Source: Huiozyma naganishii CBS 8797 (lineage: Eukaryota > Ascomycota > Saccharomycetes > Saccharomycetales > Saccharomycetaceae). Taken from it: a DNA stretch of 64,000 bases. This document shows, in pieces, positions 42,838 through 53,829 of this stretch. Each line of letters begins with the position of its first letter. Within the stretch, counting starts at the first letter, position 1. The notes under the pieces were generated by a model. That model was not told the DNA's origin. It did not search any database and saw only the letters and a program-made list of their open reading frames with translations. The stretch lies in contig NC_035923.1 in the NCBI RefSeq assembly GCF_000348985.1, positions 558,001 to 622,000 on the forward strand, in the 5' to 3' direction. Made by a program: the position numbers and the translations under genes.

Positions 42838-43102
42838 AGGGGAGGGACATTTTGTCTTTTCATGAAGTAAAACATGTTAAGTAGATTGATAGAATTACAT
42901 AAGTATAATGCATTCAACCTTTACGTTTCAAACCACTAACAACCATATACTGGGGTCTCATATTGTGCAGGGAGGCGCCCACCGTTCAGGTTTTTTTTTG
43001 TACTTTTTGTTGGAGTGAAATTAGCAATTCTCGAACAAGGTGGTAGTGGTTCCAGTGTAAGAAGACCAGGACCCCAAGCCCTTAATCCGTTCATATCCTG
43101 TA

Positions 43103-45418
43103 ATGGTGCAAGACTCAGAAGAAGTTATAAGAGATTTGTGTAGTCAGTTTGACCAAAAACTGCAGGCGCCGGTTCTGCCGGCAAAGCACAATTCGGCGCT
43201 CGATATGATATTTGGGCAAGAAAATCCCCTTGTGCAAGAAACCCAAAAGAAAGAGGAATTGGAGACAGTCATTACAAGGGCGTATCAAGATCACAGCGAG
43301 ACACGAAAGCATCTGGGAGACCTTGTTAAAAAAGATCCTAATTTCGCAGTTACACTTTTTGGATCCTTGGGTAACAAATCGGTTCATGTGCTAATTGGTG
43401 TCCACAAAAACGTCGAGGAAACAAAACCATTGTTAGGAGAGCTAAAACACAGGATACATTGTGGGGAAGATCAAAACAGCCATTTCCTGTTGAGCTGCAT
43501 TTTGCAGTTGTTGCATAAGTTCACATATAAGTTTGACGATCTGAAATGGCTCGTGACAGACATTTGCTTAAGAATGATGGAACCGGATATCAGAGCTATG
43601 GGGTTGGTTATTTTTAGTCAATTGGACGAAAAGTTCCACAATGAGTTTGAAACGCAGTTACTAAACTTCATCGATGAACTCGTTATTGAGGCTGAGGCTG
43701 ATGTCGGCAATGACCCTTTGGCTATTATTGTTGCCATTCTCAGAGAACTGTACCCTGCTTTTACTGCTCTGTGTTCCAGTGTTATGTTGGGTAAAGATCT
43801 TGACAAACTTCTCCAATCAAAAGCTACTGTACAGGAGCCAGACCAAGACTTTGTGATAAGTCTACTGAAACTACTGGCTATCGCTTGCATAGATGAGAAT
43901 GTGAGAGTCCATATCTCTGAGAACTACATGCACGTGTTGGAACTCTCTTACGGAGTTCCAGAATACAAGATTTATTCGTCATTGGTACTCATCAAAACCT
44001 GGTCTTTCACAAAACTGAAGGACATCTCGATACACCAGCTGACAGTTTCGCTGATAGAAAACTTCCTCAAAGAGTCGAGAAAAGGAAACTCTGATGAATT
44101 GCCATATGCTATTGAAGGATTGGCGTACATAAGCTTGAAAACATTTTGCAAGTTTCTTTTGAGACACCATAACTTTTTCTGTCCGGAATTGGTAAACATG
44201 ATGAAGGAGGGAAGAGTTGAGGGGCATAACTTATATGGACTGATGGTCATAATGGCAAATCTGGGCACGCTCCCTGATGATAGCAGCTCTAAAGAGCCCA
44301 AGTCACTGCGGGACTTAAAGGCCTATTCCGATCTGAAAAGTCCAAATCTGCAAGAGGGCGATGAAGGGATGAAGGACGATAAAATGGCCGTGGTTAGGTT
44401 CAATCAACAAAACATTCTGGAAACTAATATTATATCTGATCTGAAGACGAAACTACCGGATTTGACTCAGGGTGCTCGGCAACAGTTTATTAGAATTATT
44501 TACAATCTAACACGGGAGCGGAAGAGCATTGTAAAAGTAGTTGAACAGGGAGCAACTACCGTAGTATTGGAGTGTTTGATGAACCAAACAGGCAAAGAGA
44601 GCGGCGACATCTCAAGAGTATTGGCATACAGGTCGTTGACAAGGATTCTCATTTATACAGACCCGTCGTTGATCTTCAACAAATATTCACCCATGAACGC
44701 GCTGCAGTTTCTTTTTGATCTGCTACCTATTATCGATGCAGGAGTGGAAGAGGATAATGTATTCTTCAAGGAAGGTATCTTAACAACAGCGGATCAATAC
44801 GAAAGTCTGCTGGCACTAACTAATCTAGCGTCATTTTCAGGATCTGCGGGTGAAGATATTTGTAAAGCGATATGTTCCAATGGAGTTTATTGGTCAAAGA
44901 TTGAAAATCTGATGCTAGACGAAAATGTGGTATTGCAAAGATCAGACCTGGAGTTAATTTGCAACTTAATGAGCCATCCCATGGCTATTGCTGTTAAATT
45001 TTTCAATTTTGACAATCCCCAGAGTTTTAAGAACTTTACCGTTTTGGTTAAACTACTCCTGCTGGACGATATCAAATCACAAAGGGCTGTTGCTGCAATC
45101 TTTGCGAACATTGCGAATACTATCCCTTTTGTTGCAAAAGATCTGCTGAAACAAGAGGAACTGATCAAAAATTGTGCTACTGTATTTATCGAACAGATGG
45201 ACGATGAAGCATTAAGACAGAGACTTTTAAGCCTGTTTTACTCGTTATTCGAGCTGACTCCTGAAGAAAACTCTGTATCGCACGACGACTATAAGAAGGT
45301 ATTATCCCTTGAGGAGATCCCCAAGCTGAAAGATGCCTTAGAACTGCTACAGAAAAAGGACGATATTCCAAAGCAAGATACAGAACTCATCACAATAATA
45401 CTAGCTAAACTGAAGTGA
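43103..45418 (+). CDS. SHE4: Myosin chaperone She4 (UCS protein)
   Basis: 771 residues (S. cerevisiae 789). UCS-domain protein that binds and stabilises myosin motor domains (Myo4, Myo5), needed for actin organisation, endocytosis and ASH1 mRNA transport. The protein is all alpha-helical, with armadillo-like repeats. The conserved UCS region lies at about 380-771 and includes TQGARQQFIRIIYNLTRERK, ALLALTNLAS-type ESLLALTNLASF, and KIENLMLDENVVLQRSDLEL. The order PEP12 - (HEL2) - SHE4 - AKR matches S. cerevisiae YOR036W-YOR034C. Confidence 0.93.
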   Translation: MVQDSEEVIRDLCSQFDQKLQAPVLPAKHNSALDMIFGQENPLVQETQKKEELETVITRAYQDHSETRKHLGDLVKKDPNFAVTLFGSLGNKSVHVLIGVHKNVEETKPLLGELKHRIHCGEDQNSHFLLSCILQLLHKFTYKFDDLKWLVTDICLRMMEPDIRAMGLVIFSQLDEKFHNEFETQLLNFIDELVIEAEADVGNDPLAIIVAILRELYPAFTALCSSVMLGKDLDKLLQSKATVQEPDQDFVISLLKLLAIACIDENVRVHISENYMHVLELSYGVPEYKIYSSLVLIKTWSFTKLKDISIHQLTVSLIENFLKESRKGNSDELPYAIEGLAYISLKTFCKFLLRHHNFFCPELVNMMKEGRVEGHNLYGLMVIMANLGTLPDDSSSKEPKSLRDLKAYSDLKSPNLQEGDEGMKDDKMAVVRFNQQNILETNIISDLKTKLPDLTQGARQQFIRIIYNLTRERKSIVKVVEQGATTVVLECLMNQTGKESGDISRVLAYRSLTRILIYTDPSLIFNKYSPMNALQFLFDLLPIIDAGVEEDNVFFKEGILTTADQYESLLALTNLASFSGSAGEDICKAICSNGVYWSKIENLMLDENVVLQRSDLELICNLMSHPMAIAVKFFNFDNPQSFKNFTVLVKLLLLDDIKSQRAVAAIFANIANTIPFVAKDLLKQEELIKNCATVFIEQMDDEALRQRLLSLFYSLFELTPEENSVSHDDYKKVLSLEEIPKLKDALELLQKKDDIPKQDTELITIILAKLK

Positions 45419-46027
45419 TAAGTCTAAGATAGATCCCCAAGCACGAAATACACACGGATTAGGCACAACAACATAGTTTCTATATAACCTTGCATCGCTC
45501 ATAAGCAAACCTGAAATTTCTCGTCTGCTAATTTTTAGCTTGCCAGAGGAAGAGGAAGGGGGAAAGAAGTTCCTTGCTTTTACCCTTGTCTTTGGCGATG
45601 CCAAAAAAAAAAGACAGAAGCAACTTCTGCACCCCGGTACTCCGCCAAGAAGTTAATTTGAAGAATATAGAACTGCAGAAAGGTTAATATTCCTCGGTTT
45701 AGTCTGAAAGAAGTAATATGTTTTATTTCGAGAAAGTGAGCGAGGGAATTTTTTGATTCGCTTTTATGCAGATGACACGTGAGGCCGCTGAAAACTACCG
45801 GTGCTTCTAACACTACTCGCAGTTCGCGACCGCTGCGCCCACATAAATAGTTCGATGGGGACACCTCTTGAAAAAGTGATGTGTAAAAACTGGATTCCGA
45901 GCGTGCAGTCCATGCAAAGTGTTTCATATATGAACGAGCATTAAACGAATCTTATTAATATAAACTAACTGAAAAAAAAAACTGTTCGTACCTTTAAAAC
46001 TTGAATGTGCAACAACGTCTGCGTGCA
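45419..46027. other. Intergenic SHE4 / AKR
   Basis: Promoter of the AKR gene. PEX10, expected near here in the merged ancestral order, is absent: I found no RING-type or peroxin-like frame on either strand. Confidence 0.5.
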
Positions 46028-48076
46028 ATGAGGCTACAAAACGACCTGGCTCTATATCACTCTGCTTGCCAAAGTGGTGATTTGGAAAAGGTGAAGTATT
46101 ATGTAGAGAAAAAGAAACACGTTATTGAATCGGATGGGATTGGCAACTCAGGTGCTTCGGGTTTACATTGGGCCAGCACCTGCAACAGACTGGCTGTGGT
46201 GAAATATCTAGTCAAAAATGGAGTTGATGTTAACTTGGGAAGTGACAATACTGACGTAGGGACTGCATTGCAATGGGCAACACGATATGGTTACATATAT
46301 GTAATGTTCTTTTTGATCCAAAATGGTGCCAACACCAATAGCTGTGATAAAGATGGAAACACGCTCCTTCACGAGGCAGTGAAGAGTGGGAATGTTATGG
46401 CTGTTCTTTATGTCCTCTTTACACTTGTTGACCTGCATAGGTTAGAATTGAACGCCAAAAATAAATATGGTGAAACTGCGCTGTCTCTTGCAGCATATCA
46501 AGGTGACGAATGGTCGGTATATTCTATCTTGAGATTTGGGGCTGATATAACGCAACAGGATTTACAGGGTTATACTTCCTTGCACAATGGGGTATTGAGT
46601 GGGAACCGAAGAGTGGTTAAATATCTGCTTACTTACGGAGCAGATCTTACGAAGACTACCAAGGACATGAAGACTGTTTCTGATATCGCAAAAGAATCGA
46701 GGAACCTGGATATTTTCATAAAGCCTTGCAAGAGTTGTGCTTGGATAACAAAGGGAAAACCTCTAGGATATAGATTTAACAGGTTTTGGAGAAATGCTAT
46801 AACATTTTCCATACCATTCGCTCTTTGTGGTTTCCTTATACTTAATTCAGGGCTCATTCCCACTTTTTTCGCGGTACTCCCTGTCATATTTCTGACACCA
46901 TTACTTATAAAAGTAGTGAAACTTTTTGTTTTGCAATCGTATACTCCTCCCGAAACTGACCACTCCAGTATTTTGGAAACGCCGATGATGGTGGGCGTTT
47001 TTTTAGTCAATATGGGTACTTTTATTGTCCTATGGTTGGTGCATCTGCAGGAGGTGTTTTTCAACAACGAATACTATTTGAACTTCGTTTTTCCAGTTCT
47101 TTCTACTTTACTTCTGCTTTGTTATGGGAGGCTGATTTTTTCAGATCCAGGATGTATCCCTGAAGAAACCGATACTGATTTGATCCGAAACGACATTGAA
47201 AAATTAATCAAGCTTGGCTCCTTCAATTGTCACACCTTCTGTCTAAAAACGTGGATTAGAAAGCCCGTCAGATGTTCACTCTCAAAGTTGAATCAACAAC
47301 AGGTTGCCAGGTTTGACCATTACTGCGCATGGATATACAATGATGTTGGATTGAAAAATCACAAGCTGTATATTTTTTTCTTGATTCTGCTCGAGACCTT
47401 TCTCATGACATTTGGAGTACTTAATTGGAGATATTTTGGGCTTATGGAGAAAACAGCAGAATGTTTTCTATTCAACAGAACCATTATTTGCCATGGGTAC
47501 AAAAACTTGAAAGTAGTATTTTTGTTTTTGGTTTGGACTATATTTCAAGCCATTTTTGTGGGGAATCTTTTAATGCTCCAGTTGAGAAAGATAGCATATG
47601 GTATTACAACGTTTGAGCTTGTTTTTCTCAAAGAGTTCGTAAGGAATCGGAGCTTAGAGACTAAGATATGTAACGATTACTTTGACGTCAGGGAGGCTGC
47701 TAAATGCGATGAAAGCGCTTCCGCAGATATTTCCACTTGTCCTAAAAAGTATCTGATAACTCCAAGAATTCATTGTACTGACCCGGAAGCTACTAACCGA
47801 TTGCTGGTGGTTGCTGAATTTCTGGGTTTTGATGAATGGAGATTTCCTGGCGAGAAGGAAATACAGAAAAGAAAGGAGACGATTGGTTATATACCATCGT
47901 GGTATACTGCTACAAGCTATGGCAAGTGTACAAACATAAAGGATTTCTGGCTCTCAAGCCAAACGAACGCACCTACTTTGCTGCGAATCTTTCAACTGCC
48001 AAACAATTCGAAGGCGCTGTTGAATGGGGAGGTGGTGGACTACTTTAGACTATATAATATGCCCCAGGCCTCCTAG
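46028..48076 (+). CDS. AKR2: Ankyrin-repeat palmitoyltransferase, Akr2/Akr1 type
   Basis: 682 residues from the ATG at 46028; an upstream in-frame TTG at 46001 is preceded by a stop. Akr proteins are Golgi S-acyltransferases; Akr1 modifies Yck2 and others. About six ankyrin repeats (residues 10-230) include GLHWASTCNRLAVVKYLVKN and GYTSLHNGVLSGNRRVVKYL. Membrane spans follow from about 255. The catalytic segment is DHYC (430-433), with Tyr for the second His as in yeast Akr1. The next residue is Ala, where Akr1 has Pro. The long acidic N-terminal tail of Akr1 is missing. The slot between SHE4 and EXO1 is that of S. cerevisiae AKR2 (YOR034C), and divergence suggests AKR1 is elsewhere. Confidence 0.88.
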   Translation: MRLQNDLALYHSACQSGDLEKVKYYVEKKKHVIESDGIGNSGASGLHWASTCNRLAVVKYLVKNGVDVNLGSDNTDVGTALQWATRYGYIYVMFFLIQNGANTNSCDKDGNTLLHEAVKSGNVMAVLYVLFTLVDLHRLELNAKNKYGETALSLAAYQGDEWSVYSILRFGADITQQDLQGYTSLHNGVLSGNRRVVKYLLTYGADLTKTTKDMKTVSDIAKESRNLDIFIKPCKSCAWITKGKPLGYRFNRFWRNAITFSIPFALCGFLILNSGLIPTFFAVLPVIFLTPLLIKVVKLFVLQSYTPPETDHSSILETPMMVGVFLVNMGTFIVLWLVHLQEVFFNNEYYLNFVFPVLSTLLLLCYGRLIFSDPGCIPEETDTDLIRNDIEKLIKLGSFNCHTFCLKTWIRKPVRCSLSKLNQQQVARFDHYCAWIYNDVGLKNHKLYIFFLILLETFLMTFGVLNWRYFGLMEKTAECFLFNRTIICHGYKNLKVVFLFLVWTIFQAIFVGNLLMLQLRKIAYGITTFELVFLKEFVRNRSLETKICNDYFDVREAAKCDESASADISTCPKKYLITPRIHCTDPEATNRLLVVAEFLGFDEWRFPGEKEIQKRKETIGYIPSWYTATSYGKCTNIKDFWLSSQTNAPTLLRIFQLPNNSKALLNGEVVDYFRLYNMPQAS

Positions 48077-48373
48077 ACTACGCATTTTCTTTGATGGACG
48101 ACTATTAAATCATGTAACTAACTAATAAGTTTGACATTGTTCTTATATCACCTTGCAATATCACAATATAGCAAGTGGCTTCAATCCAGAAAAATTTTCG
48201 CGATCGTATTGTGTTCGTTTTGTTTGTTTATTTCGAACCTCGCGTTAAAAAGAAAAGAAGAAGAAAAAATTGTGGGTATAAAGATCTGTAGCAGATCTGC
48301 CCTTTGCCTGGACCCCAGATGGACTACATAGCGGTAGCATCCATAAAACCAAAGCTCAGTGAGCAAAAGTAGC

Positions 48374-50533
48374 ATGGGTATCCAGGGCCTGCTGCCGCAG
48401 TTGAAACCAATCCAAAACCCTGTAACTCTACATCGATATGAGGGGCAAACATTGGCTATTGACGGGTATGCCTGGTTGCATAGAGCAGCATGTTCTTGTG
48501 CTTGTGAGTTAGCGATGAATAAACCTACTGATAAGTACCTGCAATTTTTTATCAAACGATTTGCAATGCTTAAGACTTTTAATATTAGACCATTTCTGGT
48601 TTTTGATGGGGCTAACATACCGGTCAAGAAGGATACCGAAACAAAGAGGCGAGAAAAAAGAGTAGAGAGTAAGGCCATCGCGGAGAGATTATGGAAATCT
48701 GGTGAAAAATCAAACGCCATGGATTTTTTTCAAAAGTGTGTGGACATTACACCGGAGATGGCTAAATGCGTTATTGACTATTGTCGGAATAATGCACTTG
48801 CCTACATAGTAGCCCCATATGAGGCCGATTCACAAATGGTTTATTTAGAGAAGATGGGAATGGTTGATGGGATTCTGTCAGAAGATTCGGATTTGCTTGT
48901 CTTTGGTTGTAAGAAATTAATCACAAAGCTGAACGACTACGGTGAGTGCATTGAAATCGACTCTGCAGATTTTAAAAAATTACCAAGAAAGTTCCCTCTG
49001 GGTCAACTGTCACAAGCAAACTTCAGAACATTAGTATGTCTATCGGGATGCGACTATACCAACGGGATAGCAAAAGTCGGCATCTTGACTGCCATGAAGT
49101 TGGTGCAAAGGCTCAACTCGATGGAAAAAATATTACTTCAAATCCAAAGAGAGGGGAAACTATCGGTTCCATCCAATTTTCTGGATGAGTACGAGCTGGC
49201 AAATTACGCCTTTCAGTTTCAAAGGGTCTTTTGTCCCATGAGTGGCAAAATTGTGCCCTTGAACGAGATACCAGATAGCTTACTGAGTTCTGAAAAGTGC
49301 GCCCAGAAGATTGCGCGGTGTATTGGACCAGTAATTCACAGGGAGACCAAAGAAAAAGCTATCACGATAGATTCTGACTCGATCGATCACATCTTACACT
49401 CTAAGATTGCGCATGGTGACTTGAATCCATACGACTACAGGAAACCACTTGTTAATCGAGAGCTCAAGATAGAGCTATCCTCTAAATCAGAAAATAATTT
49501 AGGGCAACCGGCATTGAAGACAAAATCCATACATAGTTTCTTCAGCGTGCAAAATCGCCAGAACGTGACAATCCCCAAAATGGGGAGTAACACAAAAATG
49601 GCAGATCCGAGCCATCATTCGGTGAGCAGCTACAATCTAGGGGTCTTGCAACGCTCTACTGAACCTGACAAACTGACCAAAACCATAAATAGGCGGAAAC
49701 TTGCCATTCCTGGAAACACTAAAGAAACAACGGCAAGCAGGTTCTTCAGCAGCAGTAGTCGTACCCCAACTATTGAGGCGAGGATTGATAAGGTTCCAGT
49801 GTTAGGAACAAGGACGAGCACACTAGAGGACGATATCGCTACTGAGGTACCTTCGTCACTTGCATCTACCCAGATTCCCAGCTCGTATCCTGAGATTCCA
49901 AACGGTAAAAGTTTTGATTTGAAGGATAGTGATGATCAGCAAGTCTCTCCATTGAGCAGTCAAGAGGATGATTCTGAAGTACTGAGTGAAGTAGAGGATA
50001 ATGGCGAGCCCAGAGCGACCGCAGTCCACTCAAGGACTACATCATATGATGAACGCAGGTCTCCCCAAACGAACATTACAACCTTGGAAACAAGAAATAC
50101 CCTGTCGTCAAGAGATAACGGATCCGAGAGAAGAATAGTAGGTTGTTCAAACAAACTGTCGCAGTTTCGGTACAACGGTCTCGGAGTAACGGCCCGTGAA
50201 CCGCTGAGTTCTTTTGATCCGAACAAGACACGTCCCAAATCACAACTCGCCACGGCTCCCAAATTATCATCCGAAATTGACGGTAAATTAAAAAGAAAAT
50301 CGATTGTAATGCAAGCTGGAGTGAAAAGGCGATCTACGGATGATGACATAGGGGGCCCCGTTGGCATGAACGGCAGAAAAAAGGTATGCGGCGTAAACAG
50401 ACCAATTGACCGGAAGCAATTGAAGTTTAACAAAAGCCAATCTGAACTCAGCCGAGGCTCGCAGCCTGTAATTAGCAATCGCCCGGCAGCAAGATCCGTC
50501 TCTCTACTCTCTCAATTTGCCTATCGAAGTTAG
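48374..50533 (+). CDS. EXO1: 5'-3' exonuclease and flap endonuclease Exo1
   Basis: 719 residues from the ATG at 48374, which gives the invariant MGIQGLLPQL start; an upstream GTG is not used. Acts in mismatch repair, double-strand break resection and meiotic crossing over. XPG-N domain at about 1-99, XPG-I at about 138-225 with VAPYEADSQMVYLEKMG and SEDSDLLVFGC, whose acidic residues bind Mg2+; LVCLSGCDYTNGIAKVG is the helix-hairpin-helix region. The long disordered tail holds ASRFFSSSS, comparable with the Mlh1-binding SKFF motif, and ends near SVSLLSQFAY, conserved with S. cerevisiae. The paralogue Din7 is much shorter, so this is EXO1. Confidence 0.96.
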   Translation: MGIQGLLPQLKPIQNPVTLHRYEGQTLAIDGYAWLHRAACSCACELAMNKPTDKYLQFFIKRFAMLKTFNIRPFLVFDGANIPVKKDTETKRREKRVESKAIAERLWKSGEKSNAMDFFQKCVDITPEMAKCVIDYCRNNALAYIVAPYEADSQMVYLEKMGMVDGILSEDSDLLVFGCKKLITKLNDYGECIEIDSADFKKLPRKFPLGQLSQANFRTLVCLSGCDYTNGIAKVGILTAMKLVQRLNSMEKILLQIQREGKLSVPSNFLDEYELANYAFQFQRVFCPMSGKIVPLNEIPDSLLSSEKCAQKIARCIGPVIHRETKEKAITIDSDSIDHILHSKIAHGDLNPYDYRKPLVNRELKIELSSKSENNLGQPALKTKSIHSFFSVQNRQNVTIPKMGSNTKMADPSHHSVSSYNLGVLQRSTEPDKLTKTINRRKLAIPGNTKETTASRFFSSSSRTPTIEARIDKVPVLGTRTSTLEDDIATEVPSSLASTQIPSSYPEIPNGKSFDLKDSDDQQVSPLSSQEDDSEVLSEVEDNGEPRATAVHSRTTSYDERRSPQTNITTLETRNTLSSRDNGSERRIVGCSNKLSQFRYNGLGVTAREPLSSFDPNKTRPKSQLATAPKLSSEIDGKLKRKSIVMQAGVKRRSTDDDIGGPVGMNGRKKVCGVNRPIDRKQLKFNKSQSELSRGSQPVISNRPAARSVSLLSQFAYRS

Positions 50534-52446
50534 CATTTTCCCAAGCGTGTGGCATCATTTAAAATTCACATAATAGATGTTGTATACAGAGTCAAATAGA
50601 AAAACAACCCCCATGCATATTTAGCTGTCACAAACGCCAAAAGACTTGCTGCGAGGAAGTGGGTTCCGTTTACATATTGACTAGTTCACGGAAATGACTC
50701 GAAGGGGAAAGACCCATTTCTGTGCCTTTCTGTACCGTAGGCCATACGCAGCGACGTGGGCTAGAACGGGAAGAGGTTCAAAAGAGAGGGAAAAAAGTAT
50801 TTTTTTCCGTTGCTGTTAAAGTTATGAAGAAGACTACAGGCACCCAACAAAAACAATACTGAAAGTGGGTGGCGGATTGAAGTAACTGGGCTTTTTAAAA
50901 AAAATAAAAAAAAGATGATTGAGTCAAGGAATTATATTTCCGATAAGCCACCCTCTGCTGAACTAATACTGGTCTAAACGGTCCCCTCCCGCTGCGTCCA
51001 TTGACAATTTGTTTGTTCCTTTTTCTCCTGGACCTCAACGGGTCAGGTTCAGCAAGTGCATGATTGACTTTATCAGTCAACAGATTAAAAAGAAATCAGA
51101 ACAAAAATAGCACACAGGTAATTCAATGCTCGTTCCAGACAGAGAACACAGTCTCATGAATTTGTTAATTAAGTGAAGTCTACAGCTTGCTTAAGCTAAG
51201 CGCGTCGTGATGGGGGGGAGTCACATTTTTCGTTTCTTTACCAAGCGCACTGAAGGATCCCCACGACACTTTCACAAAAAGAGAAAGCCATAGAGATCTG
51301 TTCTAGAACCTCTCGGTTAGTGTTCTTTTCTCCTGTCTCCTGCGCCCTTCCCACGTCCACATATGCACCAGCCCTGTGATATTGCTGTGCTACTGGGTTT
51401 CCGGGAAAGCTCTTATATCCGGCGGCGCATTTCTTGCTTTTCCACAGTACAAAAAAAACACACTCTTTTGTCTTCACCCCCACGCTTTCATTTATCCCAC
51501 GGCTTTTTCTTCGCAAGTCACATTTTTGATCTACTTCAGTTCAGTACGGGAAAACGTATTTCTCGTTCAAAAACAGGACGCCAAAAAGCAATTAAACAAT
51601 CGCAAAAGCGTGGGGGTAATGCACGCTTCCCGGAGCAGCATTGTTTTTCCGCATTTTGCACAGAGATACGCGTGCAAGAATTCCGTGTGCCTCGGAAGGG
51701 CACACCCTAAGTTTCTTTTATTTTTTCGCGTGCTTCCGCGAGCACCCCGCCCCCACTCCCGTTTTTTCCGTTCCTTCCGTACGCGGCAGGCATTGGGACC
51801 GGAGTACGACACATTAGGTAAGGGCTCCCAAAACGGAAAATAATGGACCTCCGTTTTTCTTGTCCCAAACCGGAATTTTTTTATAAGCAATAGTGCATAC
51901 CGCTCCCTTCTCTTGCATTTCTTCTCTCGAGTATGACACTGGAATTGCTTTTTTGTTGTTTTTGGCTCTAGAATAGGGTTTTCATGTGGGGCACGCTTGC
52001 TGTGACTTATTGTTCTTTTTTTGCTTACTCTATGTATAGTGTGGCTTTTATGTACCTAGAAGCAAGCGGCATTGTTAAACTGATATTTTCCTTATTTTAT
52101 GCGTGCGTATTTCTCTTTGAGATGCGTTTTCTTCTAGGCTTCTCTTTTTTTCCTTTATCTTTCGCGATTGTCATCGTTCCCATTCACTTGGAATATAAAT
52201 TGACACGATGTTCCACGTATGTGTGCGGAGGTAAACGAACATTTTACGGTCCATGTTCCTTTCTCACTTATCTTTTGTTTTGTACCCTTTAAAATAATCT
52301 TGCTAATACCGAAATAAAAGAATATAAATATAGGTATATTCTCTTCTCAAATTTCATTCCCTGTCTCTCCGGTTTCATCCTTCACAGAAAAATTTGTCAT
52401 CTTGTTTGCTTGTTTTCTATTGATTAGCTCCGGTTGAAAACAGTAT
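50534..52446. promoter_or_regulatory. Long HMS1 upstream region
   Basis: 1.9 kb without a supported gene. It is rich in A-runs near 50895-50913, has a T-rich hydrophobic open frame at 51984-52292 and overlapping frames at 51363-51890, none resembling a known protein. Regulatory genes in yeasts often have such long upstream regions; it may also contain a long 5' untranslated leader. Confidence 0.4.
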
Positions 52447-53403
52447 ATGAGTAACTACAGCACTGTATACACAAATATGAGTGCACCAGAAATAGATTGC
52501 GAGTTCGATAATCTCTACGTCGGTCCCCATGGGATGGAAAATATCCTGGGCCACGAAGCCATTTCAGACTTTGATTTAATACAAAATTTTGAGACCGAAT
52601 ATGGCAACGGCATGAATATGTCAGTTACAGCCAATACCAACCTTGATTCTACGGGTAATGGTCTCCACAAAATGGATCCCGCGTTCATCACTAATAACAG
52701 TTCGAATTTGAACATGTCTACTCCAGGGTACGATATGTCAGAGCCTGCTACTGTATGTACTTCAAACTCAGGTCCTATATCACGTGTATCATCGGTGAGT
52801 CCCATCCGGTCACGTGGGGTAGTGAAGTATAAGAAAGGAAAGAAGGTCAAGGCTTCTCATAATGACATTGAAAAGAAGTACAGGACAAGTATAAACAGCA
52901 AAATTGCTGAGTTGAGCGAATTGGTCCCAACGATACGATATGGACAAAAAGAATCCTCCAGTGAGGAGATAACACAAAAGGACATCGACGATTTGGATGG
53001 TTTACAACCTACAAAGAAGTTGAACAAGGGCACCATACTGACAAAGACGATCGAGTACTTGACGCACCTCGAGAACAAGTGTAACGAGTACAAAATGTTA
53101 AACAAAAAACTAATGAACAATAATAACTATAGTATAAGTCAACTGCCCATAAAAGTAGAGCAGCCCGAAATCACGTCGTCAAGGAGTCAATCAGTGGGAA
53201 TCTTTTCTAACCCAAATTGTGACAACCAAAGTTTCTCTCCGTTGGACAATCAAATATCCAACGTTGACAACCATATTTTCAACTTCTGTGCAGAAGCGCC
53301 ACAGAGGAACACCACCTACTTTACATTCGAACATGTTAGAGAATGTATCAACGACCAGACTTTTAACGCTACAAATAATAACATTCAAAACATAATCAAT
53401 TGA
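52447..53403 (+). CDS. HMS1: SREBP-type bHLH transcription factor Hms1
   Basis: 318 residues (S. cerevisiae Hms1 434). Myc-like basic helix-loop-helix factor linked to pseudohyphal growth. The basic region HNDIEKKYRTSINSKIAELS (138-157) has Tyr after the Lys pair, the mark of the SREBP class that can bind E-boxes and SRE-like sites. The loop is long and acidic (about 163-190), then helix 2 KLNKGTILTKTIEYLTHLEN at 191-210. No membrane segments are present. It is flanked by EXO1 and DFG16 as in S. cerevisiae (YOR033C, YOR032C, YOR030W). CRS5, which lies in that interval in S. cerevisiae, is not seen. Confidence 0.9.
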   Translation: MSNYSTVYTNMSAPEIDCEFDNLYVGPHGMENILGHEAISDFDLIQNFETEYGNGMNMSVTANTNLDSTGNGLHKMDPAFITNNSSNLNMSTPGYDMSEPATVCTSNSGPISRVSSVSPIRSRGVVKYKKGKKVKASHNDIEKKYRTSINSKIAELSELVPTIRYGQKESSSEEITQKDIDDLDGLQPTKKLNKGTILTKTIEYLTHLENKCNEYKMLNKKLMNNNNYSISQLPIKVEQPEITSSRSQSVGIFSNPNCDNQSFSPLDNQISNVDNHIFNFCAEAPQRNTTYFTFEHVRECINDQTFNATNNNIQNIIN

Positions 53404-53589
53404 TTAACCTGGAAGAACGTCTATAAGTGGATTAGCTTGGTTTTTTTTTCTATACTCTTACTTCCCTGTTTAATATTAGATATACCCACTGAATACTTTT
53501 ATCTTTAATAATAAAAATGATATAATGCAACTTTCTAATCAGTACCCCCACCTCCTTGTCTCTACGTACGGCTAAGTAGAAAGATGCTA
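53404..53589. other. Convergent intergenic HMS1 / DFG16
   Basis: Short shared 3' region, AT-rich with a T9 run near 53441-53449. If the DFG16 tail frame is used, this is all that separates the two genes. CRS5 is absent. Confidence 0.5.
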
Positions 53590-53829
53590 CTATTCTGAGT
53601 GTGTATTACTCTCCGCGTGATTGAATATATAATTACTGGCCAATTCCGTATCCACACTATCTGAAATGGAATTCCGATAGTAGACGAAATCATCAGTGTA
53701 CCCCATATTTGAACTTCTATCCAGTAAAGACACTGACAAATTGAGCTCACGAGGGTTAGCCCTCTCCGAATCATTGTATGAGTTTGAAACGGGCTCATTG
53801 GAGTCCGAGCTTGACGCTTGTTTGCTACA
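53590..53829 (-). other. Out-of-frame C-terminal tail of DFG16
   Basis: A 79-codon open frame (53829-53593, stop at 53590-53592) that begins exactly where the DFG16 frame stops and is one base out of phase. Its translation is Ser/Asn/Asp/Glu-rich with patches such as NPRELNLSVSLLDRSS and YTDDFVYYRNSIS, like a cytosolic signalling tail. It has no start codon of its own. The shift falls at an A6 run on the coding strand (53830-53835). Confidence 0.65.

Noticed and set aside
51984..52292. 102-codon hydrophobic frame in the HMS1 upstream region
   Set aside because: The DNA is T-rich, which by itself yields Phe/Leu-rich translation; no known family and no codon-use support. Kept only as a point of interest.
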